This document shows, piece after piece, positions 1-8,572 of a stretch of DNA of 51,431 nt. Below the pieces are notes generated by a model. That model had not been told where the DNA came from. It did not search any database and was given only the letters and a program-made list of their open reading frames with translations. Within the stretch, counting starts at the first letter, position 1; each line of letters begins with the position of its first letter. The translations under genes were made by a program, and so were the position numbers. The stretch comes from Alphaproteobacteria bacterium (GTDB lineage: Bacteria > Pseudomonadota > Alphaproteobacteria > Paracaedibacterales > VGCI01), in the NCBI GenBank assembly GCA_016869075.1, contig VGEY01000010.1, forward strand, positions 1 to 51,431, given 5' to 3'.

Positions 1-3000
1 CTGCGCCCATAACTTCTCTTCTGCCTCGTGGCAAGCTTTAAGATTACGATATTTAACGTGACCATACCCACGAACTGATTGTGGAAGAGCCGCAATTTGA
101 CAAGCAATGATGTGATTTTTTGGTGTCAATCGAACAAGGAGCTTACCGATTGCTATTTCAAAATCAATGAGCATTTGTCGTTCCATACGTCTTTCTTTGG
201 TGTAGCCAAAAATATCAAAGATCGTTCCTCTTACCCTTTTTGCTTTTGCAAGGACTTTGAATACTTTCATAACCCATGAACCGTAAGTAGCTTTCTTAAG
301 TTCACCAGTATGAGGGTCTCTGCGGGCAAATAAGGGCGGAGCCAGATGAAATTGCACCTTGAAATCTCCATCGAACTGTTGATGGAGACGACGCATAAAA
401 TCTCCATTCGTATACAGGCGCGCAACCTCATATTCATCCTTTACTGCAAGGAGTCGATAATATGTTTGGGCCACTGCTTCCGTTAACCCTGTTAACCCTA
501 ACCTCTTTTCCTCCTCTTCGACTTTTTGAACCAATGTTAAATACCGATTCGCATAAGCTTTATCCTGATAATTCACCAAAAAAGCATAGCGGCGTTGGAT
601 CTTTTCCATCAGTGTTTGACTTAAGACATGATCTGATTCCAAGGGCATTTCATTTTTTGCAAACTCTTCAACCATTTTAAAATCAACAGCTGCCAAGCGG
701 CCCCAATTAAACGCTCGTGTATTGAGTAAAATAGCGACATCATTGAGGCGTATTGCTTCTTCAATGGCCCTTGGAGAAAGGGGGATATATTCCTTTTGTA
801 GAGCATAGCCCACCATAAAAAGATTGGCTGTAATAGAATCGCCCATTAGAATTTTCGCAAGTGCTGTAGCGTTTATAGAATCTATCTTATTCTTCCCAGC
901 TGCTTTTATAAGATCTTCTTTCATTGTTGAAGCAGGAAACTCAAAATCAGGATCTTGTGTAAAATGCCCCGTTATTGATTCATAGGTATTCAACACAACT
1001 TGAGTATGTCCTTTGTGAATTTTATCAAGGGAATCAGAAGCTGCACTGACAACCAAATCGGAACCAAAGAGCAAATCGGCCCCGCCAGAGTTGATGCGTG
1101 TTGCAGTTATATCTTCAGGAGATTTACTCAAATGGATGTGGCTTACGACTGCCCCACCCTTTTGAGCAAGTCCAGCCATATCCACCACGGCACATCCCTT
1201 GCCTTCCAAATGAGCCGCCATCCCTATTAAGGACCCTATCGTGACAACCCCCGTACCTCCAATACCTGCCACAAAAATGCTATAGGGCTGCTTGAGAGCA
1301 AGGGGCTTTGGTTGAGGGAGTTTGGCAAAAAAATCTTCAGGAACGTTTGCTGTAACGGGTTTACGTATTTTCCCACCAACCACACTTACAAAACTCGGAC
1401 ATAACCCTTTAATACATGAAAAATCCTTATTACAAGAGGACTGATCGATTGTTCTTTTTAAGCCCCACTCGGTTTCTTGGGGAATAACAGAAAGACAATT
1501 TGATTTTTTTCCACAATCTCCACATCCTTCACAGACTGTCTCATTTATAAAAATACGCTTATTCGGATCTTCCATCGTCCCACGCTTACGACGCCGCCTT
1601 TTTTCGATGGCACAGGTTTGATCATAAATAATAACTGATGTCCCCTTCCAATTCTTCAAGTTCTCTTGAACAGAGGCAAGTTCATCCCGCATGTGAAGGG
1701 TTGTTCCAGGTGCAAATGATGCTCCCAAAGGATATCGATTGAGATCTTCAGAAACCACAGCAATCCGCCTTACACCTTCAGCATAAACCTGTCGGCTTAC
1801 ATCCCAAACCGTTAAGGGGCCATCCACAGATTGCCCCCCTGTCATAGCCACAGCATCATTATAGAGTATTTTGTAGGTAATATTGACTTTTGCAGCTATG
1901 GCCGAACGGATGGCCAATATTCCTGAATGATAATAGGTTCCATCCCCTAAGTTTGCGAATATATGTTTCTCTGATGTAAAAGGAGCCTGACCAATCCACG
2001 GCACACCCTCAGCACCCATCTGTGTGAATGTTTTAGTGTGATGAGGTGCAATCCACGTCGCCATATAGTGGCAGCCAATTCCTGCCATAGCACGACTCCC
2101 TTCAGGCACCTGCCGAGTGGAGGTATTATGAGGACATCCTGAGCAATAATAAGGTAAGCGCGTTAAATGATCTTGTGGTGAGGATTTGGCATGTGCTTTT
2201 TTAAGCGCTTCTTGAAATACTTTTTGAAAACGTTCAAAACCTTCCAGAGATTCTAGGCAAGAGGCCAGAGTCGCAGCAATAAGAGTGGTATTTAATTCGA
2301 AAGAACTTGGTAAAAGCGGTTTGCCATTCGGATCCGTTTTACCATAAATTTTTGGGCGCCCTTCTGCAGGAAAATGATAAAGAATCTCTTTTACTTGATT
2401 TTCAATGAGAGGACGCTTTTCCTCAATAATGAGAACAGATTCGAGCCCTTTACAAAAATTCTGAATTCCCTGCGGTTCAAGGGGCCAGCTCACTGTCACT
2501 TTAAAGAGAGCCAAACCCAACTCTTTTGCTGCTGCCTCATCCAGCCCTAAATCCTTAAGAGCTTGGCGTACTTCAAGGTAAGCTTTTCCGACAGCTATAA
2601 TTCCAAACCTGGTCTGTTTCTTAAGAGACTTACCCGGCCAGACCACTCGATTCAAATGATTGGCACGAACAAAGTAAGGAACTGATTTAAGCTTATAATT
2701 ATGGAGTCTGCGCTCTTGCTCAAGGGGTGTGTCAGGCCACCGTAAGTGTAGGCCATCCTTTGGCATTTCAAAGTCGTGGGGTATATGGACGCTGAAACGG
2801 TCAGGATCAACTACGACTGATGCAGCTGTATCGACATTATCTGACAACATTTTAAAGCCAACCCATAAACCCGAATAGCGAGATAAAGCCCACCCCATCA
2901 ACCCCAAATCCAGAACATCTTGAACAGTTGCAGGATGGATGATAGGGATAAAGGCATCCATCAAGGCATAGTCACTTTGATGGGGTAACGTTGATGATTT

Positions 3001-3456
3001 ACACGCATGATCATCACCCACCAAGGCAAGAACCCCTCCATAAGGATTCGTTCCAGCCATGTTTGCATGCTTCAAAGCATCTCCCGAACGATCTACACCA
3101 GGGCCTTTTCCATACCACATTGAAAAGACACCTTGAACCCTAGCACCCGGCGACAGCGCTATTTGTTGGCTCCCCCAAACGGCTGTTGCTCCAAGGTCCT
3201 CATTGATACCCGGCTGAAAATGAATTTGATGATTCTTGAGATGGGTTGAAGCTTTCCACAATGCAACATCGAAACCTCCAAGCGGGGATCCTCGATAGCC
3301 TGAGATAAAACCAGCTGTAGTGAGTCCCAAAGCATCATCCCGACGCTTTTGCATCAAGGGAAGACGCACAAGAGCTTGCATTCCTGTAATAAAAATACGC
3401 CCAGAGTCAAGGGTATATTTATCATCCAAATCAACTTTAAGGAGGGAGGGTTTCAT
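1..3456 (-). CDS. Indolepyruvate ferredoxin oxidoreductase, fused alpha/beta/gamma type (3' end cut by window)
   Basis: This enzyme oxidatively decarboxylates aryl pyruvates (indolepyruvate and relatives) to aryl-CoA with ferredoxin as electron acceptor, in the cytoplasm. The minus-strand frame is open from the ATG at 3456 to base 1 without a stop: 1152 codons, against roughly 1150-1190 for the family, so only a few C-terminal residues should be missing. A GCPHNTSTR motif and a GDGTYYHSG thiamine-diphosphate motif lie near residues 445-510. A ferredoxin-like cysteine cluster (CEGCGDCGKKSNC) follows near residue 640. The gamma-type domain opens with GIGGTGVVTIG near residue 735. The domain order is that of the long fused alphaproteobacterial enzyme, not the two-gene archaeal IorAB. 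The family assignment is secure; the substrate is inferred from the family. Confidence 0.93.
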   Translation of the reverse strand, partial: MKPSLLKVDLDDKYTLDSGRIFITGMQALVRLPLMQKRRDDALGLTTAGFISGYRGSPLGGFDVALWKASTHLKNHQIHFQPGINEDLGATAVWGSQQIALSPGARVQGVFSMWYGKGPGVDRSGDALKHANMAGTNPYGGVLALVGDDHACKSSTLPHQSDYALMDAFIPIIHPATVQDVLDLGLMGWALSRYSGLWVGFKMLSDNVDTAASVVVDPDRFSVHIPHDFEMPKDGLHLRWPDTPLEQERRLHNYKLKSVPYFVRANHLNRVVWPGKSLKKQTRFGIIAVGKAYLEVRQALKDLGLDEAAAKELGLALFKVTVSWPLEPQGIQNFCKGLESVLIIEEKRPLIENQVKEILYHFPAEGRPKIYGKTDPNGKPLLPSSFELNTTLIAATLASCLESLEGFERFQKVFQEALKKAHAKSSPQDHLTRLPYYCSGCPHNTSTRQVPEGSRAMAGIGCHYMATWIAPHHTKTFTQMGAEGVPWIGQAPFTSEKHIFANLGDGTYYHSGILAIRSAIAAKVNITYKILYNDAVAMTGGQSVDGPLTVWDVSRQVYAEGVRRIAVVSEDLNRYPLGASFAPGTTLHMRDELASVQENLKNWKGTSVIIYDQTCAIEKRRRRKRGTMEDPNKRIFINETVCEGCGDCGKKSNCLSVIPQETEWGLKRTIDQSSCNKDFSCIKGLCPSFVSVVGGKIRKPVTANVPEDFFAKLPQPKPLALKQPYSIFVAGIGGTGVVTIGSLIGMAAHLEGKGCAVVDMAGLAQKGGAVVSHIHLSKSPEDITATRINSGGADLLFGSDLVVSAASDSLDKIHKGHTQVVLNTYESITGHFTQDPDFEFPASTMKEDLIKAAGKNKIDSINATALAKILMGDSITANLFMVGYALQKEYIPLSPRAIEEAIRLNDVAILLNTRAFNWGRLAAVDFKMVEEFAKNEMPLESDHVLSQTLMEKIQRRYAFLVNYQDKAYANRYLTLVQKVEEEEKRLGLTGLTEAVAQTYYRLLAVKDEYEVARLYTNGDFMRRLHQQFDGDFKVQFHLAPPLFARRDPHTGELKKATYGSWVMKVFKVLAKAKRVRGTIFDIFGYTKERRMERQMLIDFEIAIGKLLVRLTPKNHIIACQIAALPQSVRGYGHVKYRNLKACHEAEEKLWAQ

Positions 3457-3800
3457 GCCTTAAACCTATGAATAATGATCACTCTTTTATAAGTTTATGC
3501 GTGATTTAAGAAATATGTCTATGCCTGTTATGGCTCTCCTCTGTAGAGGTAAGTTTCTATGGTTCGTATAGTTGAAAAGAAACGAATAATAGACAAATTT
3601 TACATATAGCTTTTAAAATAATAAATATTCGCAGAAATCTGAAGTAAAATACAATGAGAAAAATTAATATATTTTTTCTAGATAAAATCGTTAAATATGG
3701 ATTATTAATACTTTTGATTGCACTTATATTATAAAAATCTTTATTAATACATATACCTAGCAATCATTTATAACTAAAAGACGATACAATGGAGGTCAAA
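3457..3800. other. AT-rich intergenic region
   Basis: No convincing gene. A 68-codon minus-strand reading frame at 3557-3763 is made of AT-rich codons giving Ile/Phe/Leu runs and has no ribosome-binding site, so it looks fortuitous. A good Shine-Dalgarno (GGAGG, 3791-3795) belongs to the broken gene that starts at 3801. Confidence 0.6.
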
Positions 3801-4129
3801 ATGAAAACTTATACTATAACAATTTTGCTTTAGATTATAAGTATTGTAGGTCTTGCGGCCCTGAATCAGGCGATAAAGAAGCAGTAGAAAGCATTAAAAA
3901 AGCTCAATTATCAGGGAAACATCTTGAATTGGCATTAGAGAGAGCTGCTAAGCCTATAGAAGAAATTAAGGCTAAAAGAATTAACCAATCACACCAGGAA
4001 GTGCAGGAAGTAAAAGATATTATAAATACTAGGATTGAACCTCGTATTGATCAATTACGAAAAGATACGCAAGAAGCAATTCAAAAAACTGACCAGCAAC
4101 TTCAACAGACCGGCCCACGAACCCAATAA
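3801..4129 (+). pseudogene. Broken gene for a small secreted, helix-rich protein
   Basis: A GGAGG ribosome-binding site (3791-3795) sits five bases before ATG 3801. The reading frame opens like a signal peptide (MKTYTITILL) but meets TAG at 3831. Reading through that stop extends the hydrophobic core (IISIVGLAALNQA). The frame must then shift near 3870 to enter the open frame that runs DKEAVESIKKAQ and on to the TAA at 4127-4129. The downstream part is Lys/Glu/Gln-rich, with spacing that suggests a coiled coil of about 85 residues. The only in-frame start in the downstream piece is a TTG at 3929 with no ribosome-binding site. The simplest reading is a secreted coiled-coil protein inactivated by one stop and one frameshift. 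Two sequencing errors close together would look the same. Function unknown. Confidence 0.55.
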
Positions 4130-4163
4130 CCTCTTTAGTGCTATTTAAACTCTGGAAATAAGG

Positions 4164-4192
4164 ATATCCCCTGCACGACGTGCGGGGGATAT
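4164..4192. terminator. Hairpin, probable transcription terminator
   Basis: A 13-bp stem (ATATCCCCTGCAC against GTGCGGGGGATAT, one G-T wobble) closes a three-base loop, followed by a modestly T-rich stretch. It lies 35 bases after the stop at 4129 and could end transcription from that side. Confidence 0.6.
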
Positions 4193-4361
4193 TCTGCTAT
4201 TTTATATGAGAGAATTAAGCGCTAAGAGAATTAAAATAGAAGATTTACATTCTGACAATCTGCATACTTGTTATATATATTTTAAGCATGAATTTATACG
4301 CTTCGCCTGCCATTAAGTAGCAAGATTTTTTAACAAGAATAAAGAACCCTGTAAATCTAAA

Positions 4362-4985
4362 CTAAAACTTAAAGGGTTTCAAATTTTGTGAGTCTTCCAT
4401 CCAGGCCTTTACCTTTTTAAAAGCTTCATCCTCAGTTTGCCCTTCTTTAAGAGCAACAGCATACTGAACAGACACACAGTCCATCGGCCCTGAAAAAGTC
4501 TTAACAAGGACCACTTCACGACGCCCATTATGCTTATATGCTAAGGTGAGAACGGCCGTTTCAAAAGACTCCCCTTGAGTAACATTATCTTCCAAGATTT
4601 TTGATTCTTCTGCAGCTTGAACCATGCGATCCTTAAGATATGAATTAAATTTACTAGCTTGTGCCGATTTACCAACAAACAGATTAACAGTTATAATTTC
4701 TGACCATTGATTTTCATCATCCTTTTCAGGAATAAATTCTAAAAGAGAATAATTTCCACTTAAAAGTTGATCCTTTTGAAGACAGCGGAATCCTTTAGGA
4801 ATCTGGATCTTTAAGTTTGTGCGCGCCCCTTTGTCTCCCAGAACATTTATAGGAAAAAGAAGCTGAAGATTATAACCATCCAAATTATTTTTTAAATCGC
4901 TTTTTGCATTTTCACCTGCAAAAGCAGACGGTACCAAGAGATAACAAAATGCAACCACTATACCTAATTTCAAAACCGTATTCAT
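4362..4985 (-). CDS. Secreted protein of unknown function, 207 aa
   Basis: I do not recognise this family. Residues 1-23 form a clear signal peptide: MNTVLK, a hydrophobic core, then a cut after SAFA. The mature part is about 184 residues, mixed alpha/beta in composition, with two cysteines (about residues 69 and 169) that could form a disulfide in the periplasm. No transmembrane segment follows the leader. It lies 72 bases downstream of another secreted unknown on the same strand (5058-5948), so the two are probably co-transcribed and may work together in the envelope. The start has an upstream AAAGGAG (minus strand, about 4993-4999), which supports ATG 4985. Confidence 0.8.
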   Translation of the reverse strand: MNTVLKLGIVVAFCYLLVPSAFAGENAKSDLKNNLDGYNLQLLFPINVLGDKGARTNLKIQIPKGFRCLQKDQLLSGNYSLLEFIPEKDDENQWSEIITVNLFVGKSAQASKFNSYLKDRMVQAAEESKILEDNVTQGESFETAVLTLAYKHNGRREVVLVKTFSGPMDCVSVQYAVALKEGQTEDEAFKKVKAWMEDSQNLKPFKF

Positions 4986-5057
4986 AATGGATTCTCCTTT
5001 AGAAGTTTGTCTGGAAACAAACTATCCTATAGTGAGAATAAATCCAACTAAGATAAA

Positions 5058-5948
5058 TTATGCTGCTGGAGCTGCTACTTGCCCCCCAGGAGCAGCTGGT
5101 GTTGGGGCTGTAGGTGCAGCCGGAGTTGCAAGTTTAACAGCTGTAGGCGTTGTGGCTGAGGCTGGCATTGCTCCTATATCAAAACTACTCTCTGCATATC
5201 CCCTGTCATCAATAAACGCAAGATCAGCTAATGCAGGCTCTTCAGAGAGCTTTTGCTTAGGATTGATTGTATTATAATTTTGGATCGCCGTTTCCAAAAT
5301 TTTCTTTAAGGAATAAGTTCCTTTGCCTTTAGCTTTTGGCGTCATAATAAGGGGTTCAGTCAGAACAATTGTACCCGCTGGCAGATATTTCAAACGCATC
5401 TGCATACCGCCACCGGGACGGCTTTCTGTAACGCTTTTATCATCGCGCCTGGAAGCTTGTGGGGAGGCATACCCAATTTTAAATTCCATATCTATACCTT
5501 TAGGTATAATTACGAAACTTACAAAAGTGCGCAATTTATTACCTGTCCAACTTGTCAAAAGCGCTGATTGATCATGAGCATGGGACAAGGCCGACATTGC
5601 TTGCCTTAGAGCTGCCTCATAAGGGGTTGCCCAGCTAAGGGTTCTCATTCCAGGTTTGTAAGTTGATGAAATGTTTAAGGGGCTCCCACTATGAATATTA
5701 ACAAGAACAGTGGCATCTCTCTTTGTTTTCCCTTTAATATGGTGTAAACCCTCAACGAAATTTCTATCATCTGCCTCAAAGTTATAGGCATAAGAAATAT
5801 ATTCCGGAATTTTTATGATTCTTTGGTCTTGGGGCAGACTCATAATAGGTTGTTTCTGAGCCATTTCTTGTGGTGTCTTTGCTGCCCATGCTGGAGCAGT
5901 GATTGTTAACGCAACCAGCATACCTGAGATAATCCTCTTTTGAATCAT
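5058..5948 (-). CDS. Secreted protein of unknown function with Ala/Pro-rich tail, 296 aa
   Basis: Not recognised. The N-terminus is a signal peptide (MIQKRIISGMLVAL, cut after AWA near residue 22). The body, about residues 25-255, is a mixed-composition globular domain without obvious catalytic motifs. The last 40 residues are almost only Ala, Pro, Thr and Gly (for example APTAPTPAAPGG), a flexible tail of the sort seen on envelope proteins that reach through peptidoglycan. It is the first gene of a likely two-gene unit with the secreted unknown at 4362-4985. The promoter should lie in the AT-rich region 5949-6260. Confidence 0.8.
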   Translation of the reverse strand: MIQKRIISGMLVALTITAPAWAAKTPQEMAQKQPIMSLPQDQRIIKIPEYISYAYNFEADDRNFVEGLHHIKGKTKRDATVLVNIHSGSPLNISSTYKPGMRTLSWATPYEAALRQAMSALSHAHDQSALLTSWTGNKLRTFVSFVIIPKGIDMEFKIGYASPQASRRDDKSVTESRPGGGMQMRLKYLPAGTIVLTEPLIMTPKAKGKGTYSLKKILETAIQNYNTINPKQKLSEEPALADLAFIDDRGYAESSFDIGAMPASATTPTAVKLATPAAPTAPTPAAPGGQVAAPAA

Positions 5949-6263
5949 AGGTACGCTCCTATATTAAAAGAATTTTAATAAATGTTTATCTTTATTTAAA
6001 AATAGAATTTAATATTCAATATTCAAGGGGGGAGTAGATTAGATTTAATATTGAGGATACATATGTAAGTTTTGAGAACTTGAAATGCTTCTTTCCTAGC
6101 ATTAGCTAATGCTAAGAATTTCTTTTATCAATGGCTATCTCATAAAATATCTTATATTAGTGTTTATTTTCTTAAAATAAAAAAAATTATTTACTTTACA
6201 TATTTTTAATATTTAGAGAAATAAGATAGTACAAAATGCATCCAAATAAAAAAGGAACTGATC
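5949..6263. other. AT-rich intergenic region between divergent genes
   Basis: About 315 bases separate the minus-strand secreted protein from a small plus-strand ORF. No protein-coding frame is credible. The notable element is an 18-bp perfect palindrome at 6097-6114, listed separately. Promoters for both directions probably lie here, but AT-richness makes -10 and -35 calls unreliable. Confidence 0.5.
6097..6114. repeat. 18-bp perfect palindrome, possible operator
   Basis: The sequence TAGCATTAGCTAATGCTA is its own reverse complement with no spacer. It lies in a divergent promoter region, about 150 bases before each flanking start. A dimeric regulator site is the usual reason for such symmetry. 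No regulator gene is adjacent, so the role is a guess. Confidence 0.4.
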
Positions 6264-6437
6264 ATGGATGGTGGTACTAAAATTGAATATGCGATAAGAG
6301 ACGCTATCGATAAACAGAAGGATTTTTACAATTTTGCTGGTGCAGTTAGAGCCTTAGCACGTGAATTAGGGCTTAGTAATGAAGAACGCGATAATATTTT
6401 TGGAGCTTTGGCCGATCGCATTAATAGTTGGTCTTAG
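6264..6437 (+). CDS. Small ORF, 57 aa, unknown
   Basis: The frame runs from ATG 6264 to TAG 6435-6437. It starts MDGGTKIEYAIRDAID and ends DRINSWS. An AAAAGGAA stretch eight bases before the ATG can serve as ribosome-binding site. The composition is soluble, mixed-charge and mostly helical, with no signal peptide. In an AT-rich intergenic setting its balanced amino-acid use argues for a real gene. I see no known family. It precedes the HEPN-like gene by about 100 bases in the same direction and could be its partner. Confidence 0.5.
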   Translation: MDGGTKIEYAIRDAIDKQKDFYNFAGAVRALARELGLSNEERDNIFGALADRINSWS

Positions 6438-6535
6438 AAATTCATTTAAAGCAAATTTTATTTTTCAACGCTTTTATTGGCTTCAAAAATGAAAATAGCT
6501 TGATGTTTTTAATATAATGAAATGGGGGGTGTTAT

Positions 6536-7105
6536 ATGAATCTGGATCAACTTAAATCTTACCATGATTATCGATCTGTAGAACATGATTTAGGGATTCT
6601 TTTAAGATTTATTGATCTGTCAGAAAATCATTATTGTACTAATTCTGGAGAAATAAGAAAAATTATTCTTGCATCTTGCTCTGCTATCGAATCTTGTATT
6701 CCACTTATACAAAAGGAATTAGATGTATACGAAAACAAAAAGAGTGATGAGTCTATCGCAGATTTTATATATCGAATTCTGAATGATCAAGGTTATCACT
6801 TAGAAAATTTACAGCCAATACTTCACTACTACCAATTCAACCCCTGGAAGGAGAGAAAAACATGGTGGAAGGCATATAATACTATTAAACATGCTGACAA
6901 GAACGATAATAACATTTTATTTTTTAAAGCTGCCATTGAAAGTGTTTTAGCGTTTTTTGCCATAATGGTATTTCTTACTCGTAAATCGGGAATTGGTATA
7001 TTTTGGCATCAACATGATTTAGTGAAAATAAACGAAAAAGGGTTAGGTAGATCCATAAATTATTTGGCTCAAATACCGCCATCTCTAATCAAAATCTTTG
7101 AATAG
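6536..7105 (+). CDS. HEPN-like protein of unknown function, 189 aa
   Basis: The protein is helix-rich and cytoplasmic. It carries ERKTWWKAYNTIKHADKN near residues 104-121. The W-W-x-x-Y-N-x-x-K-H pattern recurs in uncharacterised proteins I associate with the HEPN superfamily, whose members are often RNases in toxin-antitoxin or abortive-infection systems. The full HEPN R-x4-6-H active site is not clearly present: an Arg lies about 12 residues before the His, so nuclease activity is uncertain. A hydrophobic stretch (VLAFFAIMVFL) follows. A GGGG-type ribosome-binding site (about 6523-6528) precedes ATG 6536. Low GC and isolation suggest an accessory gene. The family link is from memory of motifs, not a search. 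Confidence 0.55.
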   Translation: MNLDQLKSYHDYRSVEHDLGILLRFIDLSENHYCTNSGEIRKIILASCSAIESCIPLIQKELDVYENKKSDESIADFIYRILNDQGYHLENLQPILHYYQFNPWKERKTWWKAYNTIKHADKNDNNILFFKAAIESVLAFFAIMVFLTRKSGIGIFWHQHDLVKINEKGLGRSINYLAQIPPSLIKIFE

Positions 7106-7118
7106 AACTAATCAATCC

Positions 7119-7730
7119 TTACTTAAGACGTTCCGCTGTCCATGAAACAATTTCTTTGGAGGCCTCTAAATGAGCCGCGTCCAATGACTTCGTAATATCT
7201 TCCAATGTATTTTCTTTTACTGGATGACTCGACGTGAAATTCTTGAAAGCAACAACATGTCGTTCTGGCAACTTTATAAGATGGACCATATAGTCCACCT
7301 GGGCCTTAGGTGCAGTAAAAGAGCTTGATTGGTCAATATAAAACTTGCGCACTTCCGTTTTCAGTAAATAATTTGCATGAATGCTTTCTGCAGGGCGGCT
7401 GACACTGCGAAGAAGACCTTTGTTTTGGAAAGAGTAGATTAAAGACTCTTGTATAAGAGAGCCTAAACGATCTGCCCATTCAACATCTGCATAATAATCG
7501 ATGACTTGTTCTTGAGGTTTTAACGCAATGCGTGTGTTGTCAATGGGAGGATAGAGGGTTGGTAGATCTACAACTAACTGACGGGAGGACACAGGAACCC
7601 CAGGTCCATAGGTAGGCGTTGGGAGGGATGTAAGAACATATTTTTTTGTCGGCTCACCAGGCTGAGGAATGAGACTTCCGCACCCACATAAGAGCAACCC
7701 AAGAGCACAAAACGATAAAAATTTACTCAT
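7119..7730 (-). CDS. PqiC/ABC-transport-auxiliary family outer-membrane lipoprotein
   Basis: A lipoprotein leader (MSKFLSFCALGLLLCGC) supplies a lipobox with the modified Cys near residue 17. The rest fits the ABC transport auxiliary family (PqiC-like). An early KKYVLTSLPTP segment is followed by a strand ending in VDLPTLYPPIDNTRIAL and then by YYADVEWADRLGSLIQESL. This component works in the periplasm with an MlaD-type MCE protein and the MlaEF transporter to move lipids between membranes. It is the last gene of the operon mlaE-mlaF-mlaD-lipoprotein, and its ATG overlaps the mlaD stop by four bases, so translation is coupled. The length of 203 residues is normal for the family. Confidence 0.88.
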   Translation of the reverse strand: MSKFLSFCALGLLLCGCGSLIPQPGEPTKKYVLTSLPTPTYGPGVPVSSRQLVVDLPTLYPPIDNTRIALKPQEQVIDYYADVEWADRLGSLIQESLIYSFQNKGLLRSVSRPAESIHANYLLKTEVRKFYIDQSSSFTAPKAQVDYMVHLIKLPERHVVAFKNFTSSHPVKENTLEDITKSLDAAHLEASKEIVSWTAERLK

Positions 7731-8572
7731 GGTACTTTTACTCCTTGACGTGGATCATTATAAATAAAGCGGGATGGGCTACGTTCTAGCGCCTCACTTA
7801 CACGGCGGATCGTCCCCAATGTTTCTTTCCCTTCATTCAAAAATTGAGTCAACGCAGGCAACCCTGAATCAGTAAAATATTGTATACTATGACGATTATC
7901 GCTGAGGAAAGACCTTACATCTTTTACTAATCCTCTTACTTCCTTTACACTTTCTCGCATATTTATAAGTAAATTGTCCAAATCACTTTCGCCTCCATCA
8001 GGTGGAGCAAACGCTTTTGTAATGGAATTTATATTTTTTAAAGTTTCGCTAAAAGCTTTCCTATTCTCATCATCAAAAAGGGGGCGAATCTCTTCAACTG
8101 TTTTTGAAATTTGATGGAGCACAGTTGGAAGAGAAGCGGTGACTTCTTCAAAAACGGAAGATCGTGTGGGTATAATCGCTCGGCGCTGGCCAAGCTTAGG
8201 AAGCAAGATGCGAGCCCCGCTCGTTCCTCCATTTAATTGGATATAGGCAACACCCGTTATGCCTTGCAATTCAAGAGAAGCAAATGCATCTTCTTTTATG
8301 GGAACCGCACCGTTTACTAAAATTATGACACGAACCCTCTCAACATTGGCAGGATCAAGAGCAATGGTCTTAACAACCCCAACGGGAACGCCGCGGTATA
8401 AAACGTTTCCTCCTTCTTTTAACCCTGTGACTGAGCCGGAGAAATAGGCTTCGTATTCTGTTGCGTTACGAGAAAAATCAATGCGCGAAATCCACATAAT
8501 AAAAGCAACAATAGCAACCAAGAAGAAAATCACAAATGAGCCCACAAGGGTATAATTAGCGCGTGTTTCCAT
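7727..8572 (-). CDS. mlaD: MCE-domain lipid-transport protein (MlaD family)
   Basis: It begins METRANYTLVGSFVIFF with one N-terminal membrane anchor (about residues 9-29), then an MCE domain (about 38-115) containing GSVTGLKEGGNVLYRGVPVG and the typical VPIKEDAFASL and LELQGITGVAYIQL segments. The remainder is helical, ending near residue 281. MCE proteins form hexameric rings in the periplasm that channel phospholipids for the ABC permease MlaE and ATPase MlaF. The start codon overlaps the mlaF stop (TGATG), showing tight translational coupling. At 281 residues it is longer than E. coli MlaD (about 183) and close to the alphaproteobacterial form with a helical C-terminus. Confidence 0.92.
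   Translation of the reverse strand: METRANYTLVGSFVIFFLVAIVAFIMWISRIDFSRNATEYEAYFSGSVTGLKEGGNVLYRGVPVGVVKTIALDPANVERVRVIILVNGAVPIKEDAFASLELQGITGVAYIQLNGGTSGARILLPKLGQRRAIIPTRSSVFEEVTASLPTVLHQISKTVEEIRPLFDDENRKAFSETLKNINSITKAFAPPDGGESDLDNLLINMRESVKEVRGLVKDVRSFLSDNRHSIQYFTDSGLPALTQFLNEGKETLGTIRRVSEALERSPSRFIYNDPRQGVKVP

Noticed and set aside
3557..3763. 68-codon minus-strand frame in AT-rich DNA
   Set aside because: Ile/Phe/Leu-rich product expected from AT-rich noncoding sequence; no ribosome-binding site.
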